IMG/VR virus record: IMGVR_UViG_3300044624_000963
Coordinates: 1 to 20,516 of that record
Length of the DNA: 20,516 nt
Strand: one strand, 5' to 3'
Source of the DNA: a virus
Both the position numbers and the translations under genes were made by a program. Shown one piece after another: positions 7,807 through 14,602 of the stretch (position 1 is its first letter; each line of letters starts with the position of its first letter). Below the pieces are notes generated by a model. The model worked only from the letters and a program-made list of their open reading frames with translations. It searched no databases and had not been told where the DNA came from.

Positions 7807-8045
7807 TTGGAGGCCTCCTCTGCCCTATAAACGATCCAGATCGAACGTGCGCGGGGCGTCAGGTTGCCGATGCTGATCGCCATGTCTGCCATCTTGATGC
7901 GGGCGGCTTTGGACTTGGTGCGGCGGCGCATCTCCTCGATGACGAGGATGGCTTCCTCGCCTGTCTGGGGCAGCTTGCGGGGGCAAGTAGCAAGTTCGGC
8001 CATTGCGGTGTGGCCTTTGGCGATGATGTCGTTTGCGGTGGTCAT
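7803..8045 (-). CDS. Hypothetical protein
   Basis: An 80-residue protein that I do not recognise. It is mainly helical by eye (ANDIIAKGHTAMAEL, EEAILVIEEMRRRTKSKAAR) with no transmembrane segment or cysteine cluster beyond a single Cys. The ATG at 8045 has AGGAG about seven bases upstream. The stop overlaps the next gene as GTGA, so it belongs to the same translationally coupled set that leads to the sigma-4 regulator. Confidence 0.65.
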   Translation of the reverse strand: MTTANDIIAKGHTAMAELATCPRKLPQTGEEAILVIEEMRRRTKSKAARIKMADMAISIGNLTPRARSIWIVYRAEEASK

Positions 8046-8071
8046 TGGTGGCTCCTATTGGGTGGGTGGGT

Positions 8072-8090
8072 GAGGGGCGCTAGGCCCCTC
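8072..8090. other. Inverted repeat between two small genes
   Basis: GAGGGGC (8072-8078) and GCCCCTC (8084-8090) form a perfect 7-bp stem with a five-base loop, directly after the 58-residue gene and before the next start. No T-run follows on either strand, so a processing or attenuation hairpin is likelier than a strong terminator. Confidence 0.4.
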
Positions 8091-8092
8091 GG

Positions 8093-8269
8093 TTAGGCAA
8101 CCGGCTCGGCGCGGAAGTTGGTGAGGCCAGCGAACCCGAAGGCCACCGCATCGCGCTTGGCGCGTTCGATGCCAGCCTCGGGCGACTTGCGCCATGTAAA
8201 GCATTCAAGAACCGAACCATCGGCGCGGTCGGCGAGGATGCGGTAGGAAGCGGAAGAAGCGAGAAGCAT
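8093..8269 (-). CDS. 58-residue hypothetical protein, first gene of the sigma-4 operon
   Basis: Translated by hand: it starts MLLASSASYRILADRADGSV, continues LECFTWRKSPEAGIERAKRD and ends AVAFGFAGLTNFRAEPVA. Function is unknown. It looks like a compact mixed alpha/beta domain. The evidence that it is real is the near-perfect ribosome site AGGAGGGTTAC directly before the ATG at 8269 and the promoter about 55-83 bases further upstream. A longer overlapping minus frame (8080-8352) lacks these and is rejected. It would be the first product made from the promoter at 8324-8352. Confidence 0.7.
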   Translation of the reverse strand: MLLASSASYRILADRADGSVLECFTWRKSPEAGIERAKRDAVAFGFAGLTNFRAEPVA

Positions 8270-8323
8270 GTAACCCTCCTTGGGCTGTGCAGTGGCGGGA
8301 TTGCCCTGCGCTGTTGATGTCCC

Positions 8324-8352
8324 TTTATCCCATACCTTGCAGAAACTTGCAA
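8324..8352 (-). promoter_or_regulatory. Promoter for the sigma-4 operon
   Basis: On the minus strand, TTGCAA (8352-8347), 17 bases and GATAAA (8329-8324) form a sigma-70-like promoter with four of six matches in each box. The predicted RNA starts near 8317, about 48 bases ahead of the ATG at 8269. The -35 lies inside an operator-like palindrome. Confidence 0.55.
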
Positions 8353-8376
8353 GCGTTATGTTGCAGAAAAGTGCAA
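8337..8376. promoter_or_regulatory. Tandem operator candidates TTGCA-N6-TGCAA
   Basis: Two 16-bp palindromes of the same design, TTGCA-N6-TGCAA at 8337-8352 and 8361-8376, are spaced 24 bp apart centre to centre. The first covers the -35 box and the second lies just upstream. Their flanks also agree (a GAAA spacer start and a final G). This is the geometry of cooperative dimer sites for a phage repressor. The binding protein is not known. Confidence 0.6.
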
Positions 8377-8720
8377 GAAAGCGCCATCCCGATAAACGCC
8401 AATACTAAGCCTTTGAAATTGCTAGGCTTTTAATTAACGTCCTATATAGCCGTAAGCACCAAAAACGCCAAAGAATTGCAGATTGGCTTGTGCTTTCAAT
8501 GGCTTAGGCCGATCACGGCATTAAAGGCAATTAAATGATTTATGGGTGAAGGCGGAAGGGGAGACCCGGACGGGTGGCTGGTGGTGGGTGGTGGCGTGGT
8601 GGTACTGTAATATATATAAATAGTATAATTCTCTCTATATACATACAACACTAGCAACATCAAGCACTTGCACGATCCATTTACGGGTGACGCCCCACCC
8701 TCGAATAAGACCCCTTAAAT
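8377..8720. other. Gene-free stretch with G-rich tract and adjoining AT-rich tract
   Basis: No gene is supported here on either strand. From 8572 to 8604 the plus strand is a run of GG and GGG blocks (GGGTGGCTGGTGGTGGGTGG and onward), with strong strand asymmetry. From about 8607 to 8660 it turns AT-rich (TGTAATATATATAAATAG, then TATAAT at 8624-8629). The pairing resembles an origin with a duplex-unwinding element, and the G blocks could fold as a quadruplex. It lies downstream of the primase-helicase gene. This is an inference, and no iterons are seen. Confidence 0.35.
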
Positions 8721-8749
8721 AAGAAAAGGCCCCGGATCGCTCCGAGGCC
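8721..8749 (-). terminator. Rho-independent terminator after the primase-helicase gene
   Basis: On the minus strand, GGCCTCGG (8749-8742), a six-base loop and CCGGGGCC (8735-8728) make an 8-bp stem with one T-G pair, followed by TTTTCTT. It lies about 25 bases past the stop at 8774 and should end the repressor, methyltransferase-like and primase transcript. Confidence 0.85.
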
Positions 8750-8773
8750 CTATCAAAATGATATGTCACTAGG

Positions 8774-11104
8774 TCAATCTTCCGTAGCCTCCTGTGCCGG
8801 GATAAACCACGCCATGCGAGGCCTTCCTCGCTGGCCCTTGTTCGTGTGGCGGCATTGGATGCCGTAGTCGGCAACCAGCTTGTCCATCACCTGGCCCCGG
8901 TCTCGGAGCGTCAAGGCGTCAAACGCAGAGATGCGATTGCCCAGTTCTGCCTCGGTCAGCCCCTTGAGACCTGATGCCCTAAGCTTGGCAATGACAGCCT
9001 TGCAGATCGCCTGATGGCTGGATTCAGCCATGTTGTCCCGGAACATGGCGATGGCGCGCCGATTGTAGAACCGGACATAATCAATCGCCCATTGCATAGG
9101 CTCAGGTCCGATCTCGGTCTCTAGCAATGACCTAGCGACAATCAGGCTGATCCGCATGGCGATCTCACGGCTGCGGTTGTACATCGCCTCGAGGCCGGTT
9201 TCGTTCTCGCTCTTGATCGCTCCGACCAGTTCGGCCTCGTAGTCCCGCAGGATGTCCATTGCTGGCCGTGTAAATGGCACCTCGACGGGATCGGGCGGCA
9301 TATCATAGGTATTGGTGCCGGTGAGGTTTCCGGCCCCAGAGTGCGCCTGTGCCTGTTCTTGGAGCCATCCAATGATGCGGTCACCAATCGGCACGATCCG
9401 CCGTTCCTGGCTCATCTGCACGCCGATCTCAGACTTGACGATTAGGAAGCGGTTCAAAAGGCCGGACGCAATGTCGCCGCCTGAAATGGCCCCATAGAAC
9501 TCTGATGGCGTAGACATGCCTAAGAGCGTCAAGGAAGGCCTTCTGATGACCTTCTCGAATGCCTCTGCCTGTTCCTTGGTTAAGCCGATGGTGGCATATC
9601 CTTGTGGCCGCAAGACGCCATCCTGCCGCCCAAAGCATTCCATGATGGCGGTCAAGGAATCAGCCTTGTGCTGCATCGAGCGGTTGGCTGCGCTCTTGAG
9701 CGTGCGCCCCAACTCATCGATCACGGAAACGTGAATGGGCCGGGAGATGAGAGCCGAGAAGACGCCGCTGGCGCTGGTGTAACCGGCTGGCCCTAGCAGA
9801 TGCCCTAGCTGGGCTGCATCGAGCATGGCCTCGATGACCGTCTTGGCGTGTTCTTTGCCGCAACCAGTCTCGCCAATATTGAGCAGATACAGATTGCTGA
9901 AGTTGCGCTGGCTGGTTGTCCATCTCCGCCCCATTGCAACGGCACCAAGGGCAATGGCGGCTTGCACGGCAAACTGCGGTTGCGTCTTGATGGCGGTTGT
10001 CTCATAGTACCGCACAACGTCTTGGAGCACGCCAGGGATCGAAAGCAGGTGCGCCGGGATAGATGCCAGCGGATTGTCGGGCGTGACAGTGGTGGTGCGT
10101 TTGGAAGGCAGCACGCCGGGAGTTGCTGCCTTGCCGTGGTCAGTCTCGGCTTGCTTCTCGGGCGTCCACTCATGGCTTGGATCGGTCGTGATGTTCAGAA
10201 AGAGGGCTGCGTTCTTGATCGCCGCACTCATGTTCCCGGCGTGCTCGAACTGTAGGTAAAGCTCGAAGCAGTCGAAGGCGTGTTCGTTGCCGAACGGATC
10301 GGAACCGTGATGGCTGAAGGCGGTGTTATTGTCGAACACATTGCAACCGGCCAGCTTGGTGCCGCTGTTCGGGCTTAGATACCGATTCGGTGCGGTGCGG
10401 CGATAGCCATACTTGACCAGCAACTCTCCGATATTGTGCGCCGCATTATAGGCATCGATCACCGATGTGCCGGGATTAGGTGCTCGAATCCGAACCGGGG
10501 CCTGATACTCAGGCCGAACCTTCCACGGGCACAAGTCCATCATTTGCGGACGGAACTTGTCCCATTCGTCCCACATGACTTGGAGTTGACGCGGCAAGAT
10601 CGGGATCTGATCGAACGGCAACCCCTCCCACACATAGGGCTGCATCGTGTCTGGATGGATCGACGGCGGCAGCACATCTTGCACCGGCCCACCGCGAAGC
10701 TCGAAGACGGTTGTGTTGCCACGGCCATCCTTGTTCGGCCATGCGATGGAATGGCGGGAGAGGTCATCCCGATGGGCGCGGAAGATCAGCTTGCCTCGGC
10801 CCTCACGCCCACGGATTCTGGCAGTCGATGCCATCAAGGCGTCAAGGTCTAGCCCCAGCCCCTCGAAGATGATCCTCGTCCATTCCATGTGATCGATGTC
10901 AATGGCACATGTGCCGGTCCATTGATGGATGAGGCCGACATTCCAAGTCGGATTCTTGGAGTAGAAGTCGATGGCACCCTGGCCGGTGAGCGCCTTGTCC
11001 TTCTGGTTCCAGCCGTAGGATGTCGGCCCCTTCTGCCCTGCCGGGATCGGGACAAGATACCAGCCAAGTTCGGTGTACTGCTTGATACTCTCGATGATGG
11101 TCAT
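8774..11104 (-). CDS. Bifunctional primase-polymerase / DUF3987-like helicase
   Basis: Probable replication initiator enzyme that makes primers and unwinds the fork. Of 776 residues, the first 200 or so are an archaeo-eukaryotic type Prim-Pol: metal acids in CAIDIDH (D69, D71), GRGKLIFRAH around 102-111, and FELRGG (134-139) followed by PPSIH (146-150). A linker with LYLQFEHAGNMSAAIKNAAL follows. The ATPase part has Walker A GETGCGKEHA (411-420) and Walker B VSVIDELG (459-466), as in the DUF3987 group of phage and plasmid helicases. The C-terminus (EAELGNRISAFDALTLRDRG) looks like a winged helix. The ATG at 11104 overlaps the previous stop as ATGA. It is transcribed away from the other recombination genes but shares their control region. 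Confidence 0.88.
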   Translation of the reverse strand: MTIIESIKQYTELGWYLVPIPAGQKGPTSYGWNQKDKALTGQGAIDFYSKNPTWNVGLIHQWTGTCAIDIDHMEWTRIIFEGLGLDLDALMASTARIRGREGRGKLIFRAHRDDLSRHSIAWPNKDGRGNTTVFELRGGPVQDVLPPSIHPDTMQPYVWEGLPFDQIPILPRQLQVMWDEWDKFRPQMMDLCPWKVRPEYQAPVRIRAPNPGTSVIDAYNAAHNIGELLVKYGYRRTAPNRYLSPNSGTKLAGCNVFDNNTAFSHHGSDPFGNEHAFDCFELYLQFEHAGNMSAAIKNAALFLNITTDPSHEWTPEKQAETDHGKAATPGVLPSKRTTTVTPDNPLASIPAHLLSIPGVLQDVVRYYETTAIKTQPQFAVQAAIALGAVAMGRRWTTSQRNFSNLYLLNIGETGCGKEHAKTVIEAMLDAAQLGHLLGPAGYTSASGVFSALISRPIHVSVIDELGRTLKSAANRSMQHKADSLTAIMECFGRQDGVLRPQGYATIGLTKEQAEAFEKVIRRPSLTLLGMSTPSEFYGAISGGDIASGLLNRFLIVKSEIGVQMSQERRIVPIGDRIIGWLQEQAQAHSGAGNLTGTNTYDMPPDPVEVPFTRPAMDILRDYEAELVGAIKSENETGLEAMYNRSREIAMRISLIVARSLLETEIGPEPMQWAIDYVRFYNRRAIAMFRDNMAESSHQAICKAVIAKLRASGLKGLTEAELGNRISAFDALTLRDRGQVMDKLVADYGIQCRHTNKGQRGRPRMAWFIPAQEATED

Positions 11105-11658
11105 TTATGCACGGCCCCCCATTGTTCAGCCATCGCTTGAGCGATGCCTTCAAAACTCCTGCTGCGTTCTTTCCAGCGATCTGGCCCCGGCGGCATCTTG
11201 TGAATGCGCGCCTCTCGGCCTTCCACGATGTTAGTCGGCAGCAGTTTCGGCAGGTTCTTGAGCCAAAGGCAAGTTGCCTTCGTTTCGCCGTGCCCGAATT
11301 GCCACGGCTGGATAATCTGGTCTGGCGTGCGGATGCGGCTCGATATGATGCTGATCGGATTTTCAAGGGCAATGCGCGGGATAGGTGCGTCCATGAGGCG
11401 ATGCACAAAGTCGAGCGCCTCGGCCTGTTCGATCTGCTTGTCCTTGAACCATCGAGCGCCGGAAACTGCGAGATGCGTGCAAGGCGGGTGAGCGATCATC
11501 AAATCCCAGTTGCGGTGCAAATGCTGAAGCACATCTCCGTGGATATGATTGCCAAGGCGTTCGGTCGGCAGCAGGTCACAAGACCAAGCATCGTGGCCTC
11601 TGGCAGCGAAGGCATCCCGCACCGTGCCAGAGTATTCACAAGCGACCAACACTCTCAC
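11101..11658 (-). CDS. Short C5-methyltransferase-like protein
   Basis: The 185 residues resemble a reduced cytosine methyltransferase core often found in phages. A motif I-like VLVACEYSGTVRDAFAARGH (3-22) is followed by WSCDLLPTE, then the catalytic-loop HPPCTHLAVSGARW (57-70) with C60, and ALENP (97-101) in place of the usual ENV. FGHGETKATCLWLKNLP (121-137) is typical of this short group. Motif VIII QxRxR and a target-recognition domain are absent, so sequence-specific methylation by this protein alone is doubtful. It may act with a partner or on another substrate. It begins at GTG (11658), overlapping the repressor stop as GTGA, and ends overlapping the primase start. Confidence 0.75.
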   Translation of the reverse strand: MRVLVACEYSGTVRDAFAARGHDAWSCDLLPTERLGNHIHGDVLQHLHRNWDLMIAHPPCTHLAVSGARWFKDKQIEQAEALDFVHRLMDAPIPRIALENPISIISSRIRTPDQIIQPWQFGHGETKATCLWLKNLPKLLPTNIVEGREARIHKMPPGPDRWKERSRSFEGIAQAMAEQWGAVHK

Positions 11659-11828
11659 AATGCACGGCCTTCATAAAACTCCGTGAGCAGCTTGATCGTC
11701 TCATATCGAGCGCCGGGAGCGCCATCCCGAATCGCTTTGATCGTGTTGTAGGAAAGGCCGGTGGCCTTGACGATCTCGGGAATGTCAGCCCCGGTAAGGC
11801 GGGCGCGAATCTCTTCGATGGATAGCAT
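11655..11828 (-). CDS. Small XRE-like HTH repressor (Cro/CI position)
   Basis: The 57 residues are nearly all a DNA-binding domain: IEEIRARLTGADIPEIVKAT, then GLSYNTIKAIRDGAPGARYE and a short helix. No peptidase or oligomer domain follows, so it resembles a Cro more than a LexA-type CI. The ATG at 11828 has AGGAGA eight bases upstream. It is the first gene leftward from the divergent control region and is opposed by the plus-strand early operon, the classical place for a switch regulator. TTGCA half-sites in that region are candidate targets. Its partner repressor, if any, is not in the window. Confidence 0.78.
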   Translation of the reverse strand: MLSIEEIRARLTGADIPEIVKATGLSYNTIKAIRDGAPGARYETIKLLTEFYEGRAL

Positions 11829-11848
11829 GGTCAGTCTCCTGCTTGGTG

Positions 11849-11893
11849 ATTGCAATTTTTTCTATTGCACGCATTTCAGAAATATGCAATAAG
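11849..11893. promoter_or_regulatory. Divergent promoter/operator region
   Basis: Two face-to-face promoters can be drawn. Plus: TTGCAC (11865-11870), 17 bases, AATAAG (11888-11893). Minus: TTGCAT (11889-11884), 17 bases, AATAGA (11866-11861). Each predicted start is a short step from a good ribosome site. A palindrome ATTGCAAT (11849-11856) and further TGCAA/TTGCA half-sites (11865-11869, 11885-11889) suggest operators. The -10 boxes are weak. Confidence 0.5.
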
Positions 11894-11922
11894 CCATTCC
11901 GTTGAGAGAAAAGGAGGCTGAC

Positions 11923-12303
11923 ATGAGCAGCAACATCACGGGCCTTTGCGGGGCCTGGCTTGAAGCCAAACGCCGTGAAGACGAGGCCATTGAGGCTCGT
12001 CGAAAGATCGAGCAAGACATCACCGAAGCACTGGACGCGAAGACCGAAGGCGCGATCACGCACAAGGTCGAGCCGTATCGGGTTACGCTCACCCAGCCGA
12101 TCTATCGCAAGATCGATTTTGGCATCTGGGAGACCGTCAAGCATGACATGCCCGCCGAAGCTTGGCCGATCAAGATCAAGATCGAAGTCGACGATGCCGG
12201 ATGCAAGTGGCTTGCAAAAGAACGGCCCGATCTCTGGTCCATCGCAGCCAAGGCCATCACTGCAACGCCGGGGAAGATTGGCGTGAAGGTGGTGGCGGAA
12301 TGA
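11923..12303 (+). CDS. Hypothetical phage protein (possible DUF7173-like)
   Basis: First gene of the right-hand early operon, 126 residues. The N-terminal half is a charged helix (AWLEAKRREDEAIEARRKIE, then QDITEALDAKTEG). The second half reads like a small beta domain, with YRVTLTQPIYRKIDFGIW and a final AKAITATPGKIGVKVVAE. I recall this layout in phage proteins located beside Sak4 and DUF669 genes and grouped as DUF7173, but I am not certain. The ATG at 11923 has AAGGAGG five bases upstream, so a TTG start at 11902 is unnecessary. The next gene overlaps it as ATGA. Confidence 0.75.
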   Translation: MSSNITGLCGAWLEAKRREDEAIEARRKIEQDITEALDAKTEGAITHKVEPYRVTLTQPIYRKIDFGIWETVKHDMPAEAWPIKIKIEVDDAGCKWLAKERPDLWSIAAKAITATPGKIGVKVVAE

Positions 12304-12473
12304 GCAGGGACATCTACGGAGCAGCAGACGCATTGCAGTATGCCCGCGACCACTTGGTCATTGCAAAGACTGACAAAGAGAACCGCGCCCATCATGTTCG
12401 GTGCGCTATTGAGAACCTGCGAGAGGCAATGAGGATACTCGGTGTTAAGGAGGCCGAGAAGGATGGCAATTGA
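12300..12473 (+). CDS. 57-residue hypothetical protein
   Basis: A small, mainly helical protein (GAADALQYARDHLVIAKTDK, then ENRAHHVRCAIENLREAMRI) with no recognised family. The regular hydrophobic spacing suggests a two-helix hairpin. It starts at an ATG overlapping the previous stop (ATGA) and ends 11 bases inside the ATPase gene, so it is held in the operon by coupling at both ends. A longer same-frame extension back to 12162 is unlikely, because it lies over the previous gene and is low in protein-like character. Confidence 0.65.
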   Translation: MSRDIYGAADALQYARDHLVIAKTDKENRAHHVRCAIENLREAMRILGVKEAEKDGN

Positions 12474-13218
12474 TCTGAAGAAACTGGAGCGCCCGAAAGG
12501 GCAACGCCCCATCATCGCAACGGTGTTCGGTGAGGGCGGAATGGGCAAATCAACCTTGGCTGCGATGTTCCCGAGGCCTGTCTTCATCCGCACAGAAGAC
12601 GGCACGGCATCCCTTGCTGGCAATGACGAGGTGATGCTTTTCCCGCTGGTCTCATCGAGCCAGGAAGTGCTTGACCAGATTGAAGCACTGGCAACGCAGG
12701 AGCATGACTTCAAGACGGTGGTGATTGATAGCATCACGCAGCTTGCCACGCTTATCGAGCATGAGATCGTCGCAGCCGATCCCAAGGCCAAGAGCATCAA
12801 CCAAGCCGGTGGCGGTTACGGAGCGGGCTATAATACCGCTGCGGAGAAACACCGGCAGGTGCGGGAATGGGCTGGCGCACTGGCCTACGAACGCGGAATG
12901 AACGTGGTCTTTATCGGCCACGCTGACACCGAAACGCTCGATCTGCCCGACTTCGATCCGTTCGCCAGATACACGGTGCGGATGCACAAGAAGTCACTGC
13001 CGCATTACACCGACAACGTAGACCTCGTGGGCCTGATCCGGCTCAAGACCTACGTCCGAGGTGATGGCGACAAGAAGCGGGCGATCAGCACAGGCGACCG
13101 GGAAATCATTTGCTTCCCGCAAGCCTCGAGCGTGACGAAGAACCGTTTCAACATCACCCAGCCGCTGCCGTTCACGTTCGAGAGCGGGAACCCTTTTGAA
13201 GCATTTGTAGCAAAGTAG
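12463..13218 (+). CDS. Sak4-like RecA-fold ATPase for phage recombination
   Basis: The 251-residue P-loop ATPase has Walker A GEGGMGKS (23-30), Walker B TVVIDS (85-90), and NVVFIGHAD (147-155), which sits where a sensor strand is expected. GGYGAGYNTAAEKHRQVREW lies between them. This is the ATP-binding protein commonly annotated next to DUF669 in phages and linked to the Sak4 group, which helps single-strand annealing during recombination and replication. The ATG at 12463 is preceded by AAGGAGG about ten bases away; the alternative start at 12442 is less good. The DUF669 gene follows after nine bases and probably supplies the single-strand-binding partner. Confidence 0.87.
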   Translation: MAIDLKKLERPKGQRPIIATVFGEGGMGKSTLAAMFPRPVFIRTEDGTASLAGNDEVMLFPLVSSSQEVLDQIEALATQEHDFKTVVIDSITQLATLIEHEIVAADPKAKSINQAGGGYGAGYNTAAEKHRQVREWAGALAYERGMNVVFIGHADTETLDLPDFDPFARYTVRMHKKSLPHYTDNVDLVGLIRLKTYVRGDGDKKRAISTGDREIICFPQASSVTKNRFNITQPLPFTFESGNPFEAFVAK

Positions 13219-13227
13219 GAGAAGAGA

Positions 13228-13680
13228 ATGCGACTGAATGGATTTGATGCGAATGTCGTGGAGCCGAGTGCACCGCGCGAAACGATCCCGGCTGGCAAGT
13301 ACAAGTCTGTGATCACCAAGAGCGAGGAGCGCCCCACCAAGGCACAGACCGGCTCGATGCTGGTGCTCACCTGCCAGATCATCGAAGGGCCGCACCAAGG
13401 CGTGAGCCTGATGGACCGGCTCAACCTCAACAATCCCAACAAGACTGCCGAGGAGATCGCCCAGCGCACGCTCTCGGCCATCTGCCGGTCGGTTGGCGTC
13501 ATGATGCCAAACGAAAGTTCAGACCTCCACGACAAGCCGATGATGATTACGGTGAAGGTCAAGCCCGCAGAGGGCAACTATCAGGCATCGAATGAGATTG
13601 CCGGATATGAGCCGTGTGAAGGCGGCGCACCGGCTGCTGCACCTGCGGCGGCTGCAACGCCACCTTGGAAGAAGAAGTAA
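13228..13680 (+). CDS. DUF669 protein, probable single-stranded-DNA-binding protein
   Basis: The 150 residues match DUF669: IPAGKYKSVITKSEERPTKA near 23-42, then LVLTCQIIEGPHQGVSLMDR, followed by LNLNNPNKTAEEIAQRTLSA. The C-terminal tail is flexible and Ala/Pro-rich, ending PPWKKK. Members of this family are thought to act as SSB-like partners of Sak4 ATPases, and the gene directly follows one. The basic tail end differs from the acidic tip of host SSB, so it would not recruit host SSB partners in the same way. Ribosome site AGGAGA lies six bases before the ATG. Confidence 0.87.
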   Translation: MRLNGFDANVVEPSAPRETIPAGKYKSVITKSEERPTKAQTGSMLVLTCQIIEGPHQGVSLMDRLNLNNPNKTAEEIAQRTLSAICRSVGVMMPNESSDLHDKPMMITVKVKPAEGNYQASNEIAGYEPCEGGAPAAAPAAAATPPWKKK

Positions 13681-13736
13681 GGCGAAGCGGGGCGGCTCTC
13701 ATTGGTCGCCCCATAACCATATAAGGAGAAATTGAA
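13681..13736. other. Spacer with GC inverted repeat
   Basis: GGGGCG (13689-13694) and CGCCCC (13707-13712) could pair around a 12-base loop between DUF669 and the AT-rich gene. There is no T-run, so it is at most a weak attenuator. The rest is a ribosome site (AAGGAGA) for the next gene. Confidence 0.3.
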
Positions 13737-14135
13737 ATGGGCCCAATTAGCAAAACAAAGTCAGGCAAACAAAGGCTTAACTATGATGTTGATTTTATGT
13801 CAAACGATGAATACAAAAAAATGATTGAAAAATTTTTTCTACCGCATTGTTTTGATGTAAACAAATCTCCAATGGATGTTATTATTGATGCTTTTGCTAC
13901 AACTTACGAACACGCCACAGCTTGGCTGTGGATAGAAAAGCAAGATGGAATTGAATTAGAAATTGCTTTTCATCCTGATTTTCCAAGCGTTCATTTTGAC
14001 CTTTTCGATGTTATAGAAAGTGCTTGTGATTTCGATCCAGAACTGAACGATCAAAGCGTAGAAAACATAAACAAAATTATTTTATCTTTAGAAGAGCTTC
14101 GTGAGCGTATTGAGAAGAAAAAGTTTAATTTATGA
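13737..14135 (+). CDS. AT-rich orphan gene, acidic hypothetical protein
   Basis: The 132 residues are of unknown family. The protein is acidic and aromatic-rich (TTYEHATAWLWIEKQDGIEL, then EIAFHPDFPSVHFDLFDVIE) and ends in a charged helix, LEELRERIEKKKFNL. No transmembrane segment, catalytic motif or cysteine pair is evident. Codon choice strongly prefers A/T at third positions, in sharp contrast to the genes on both sides, so it looks recently acquired. It still has a good ribosome site (AAGGAGA) and overlaps the next start as ATGA, so it has been fitted into the operon rather than left as debris. A small anti-host or anti-defence protein is one possibility, but nothing in the sequence proves it. 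Confidence 0.75.
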   Translation: MGPISKTKSGKQRLNYDVDFMSNDEYKKMIEKFFLPHCFDVNKSPMDVIIDAFATTYEHATAWLWIEKQDGIELEIAFHPDFPSVHFDLFDVIESACDFDPELNDQSVENINKIILSLEELRERIEKKKFNL

Positions 14136-14602
14136 CCACCGACACCTATGCAATCGAACGCTTCATGAAGCAGCAGCTAGACGGCAACTTCTGGAGTTTT
14201 GATGTCGAAGGCCGCATCGTCTGGAACGATGTTGACGTTGACTATATGCCGCAATTCAAACGCTACACATGGACCGATAGTGAAGAAGATCGGCCAAAGA
14301 CGCAAATGGTTCGCCGCGATTGGTCGATGGATGACTTCCGGCGGATCGAGAAGCTGCGGATCAAGAGGCGATTCTGGAATCAAATTGCCAAGAACTTCGG
14401 CGCAAGCGAAACGGCTACGAGCGACTTCTACAAGCGTGTCATTGCCCAGCAAAATGAGAACATGACGAAAGAAGTAACAATCAGGCGGATGAAGATCATC
14501 AAGTGGATGCACGACGAAGGCTGCAATGCAAAAGCAATTAGCATGTTTATGCACTATGATCGAAGGATGATCGAGAGCATTACCGGGAGCGAAGACGAAT
14601 GA
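14132..14602 (+). CDS. Hypothetical protein with two HTH-like segments
   Basis: The 156 residues show two likely helix-turn-helix units: one at about 65-103 (MDDFRRIEKLRIKRRFWNQI, then AKNFGASETATSDFYKR), with a Myb/SANT-like look, and one at 117-150 (IRRMKIIKWMHDEGCNAKAI, then a second helix YDRRMIESITG). The N-terminal 60 residues are aromatic and acidic. I infer nucleic-acid binding, perhaps a phage regulator, without a named family. It starts as ATGA over the AT-rich gene and ends as ATGA with the nuclease gene. Confidence 0.6.
   Translation: MTTDTYAIERFMKQQLDGNFWSFDVEGRIVWNDVDVDYMPQFKRYTWTDSEEDRPKTQMVRRDWSMDDFRRIEKLRIKRRFWNQIAKNFGASETATSDFYKRVIAQQNENMTKEVTIRRMKIIKWMHDEGCNAKAISMFMHYDRRMIESITGSEDE

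Noticed and set aside
8080-8352. 90-codon minus-strand frame
   Set aside because: It overlaps the 58-residue gene in another frame, lacks a ribosome site and would cover the promoter.
8605-8660. Plus-strand TATAAT box (8624-8629)
   Set aside because: There is no matching -35 at proper spacing and no plus-strand gene follows, so it probably reflects the AT-rich tract.
12102-12800. 232-codon minus-strand frame
   Set aside because: Antisense to the Sak4-like and preceding genes; low-complexity Ser/Val-rich product with no motif.
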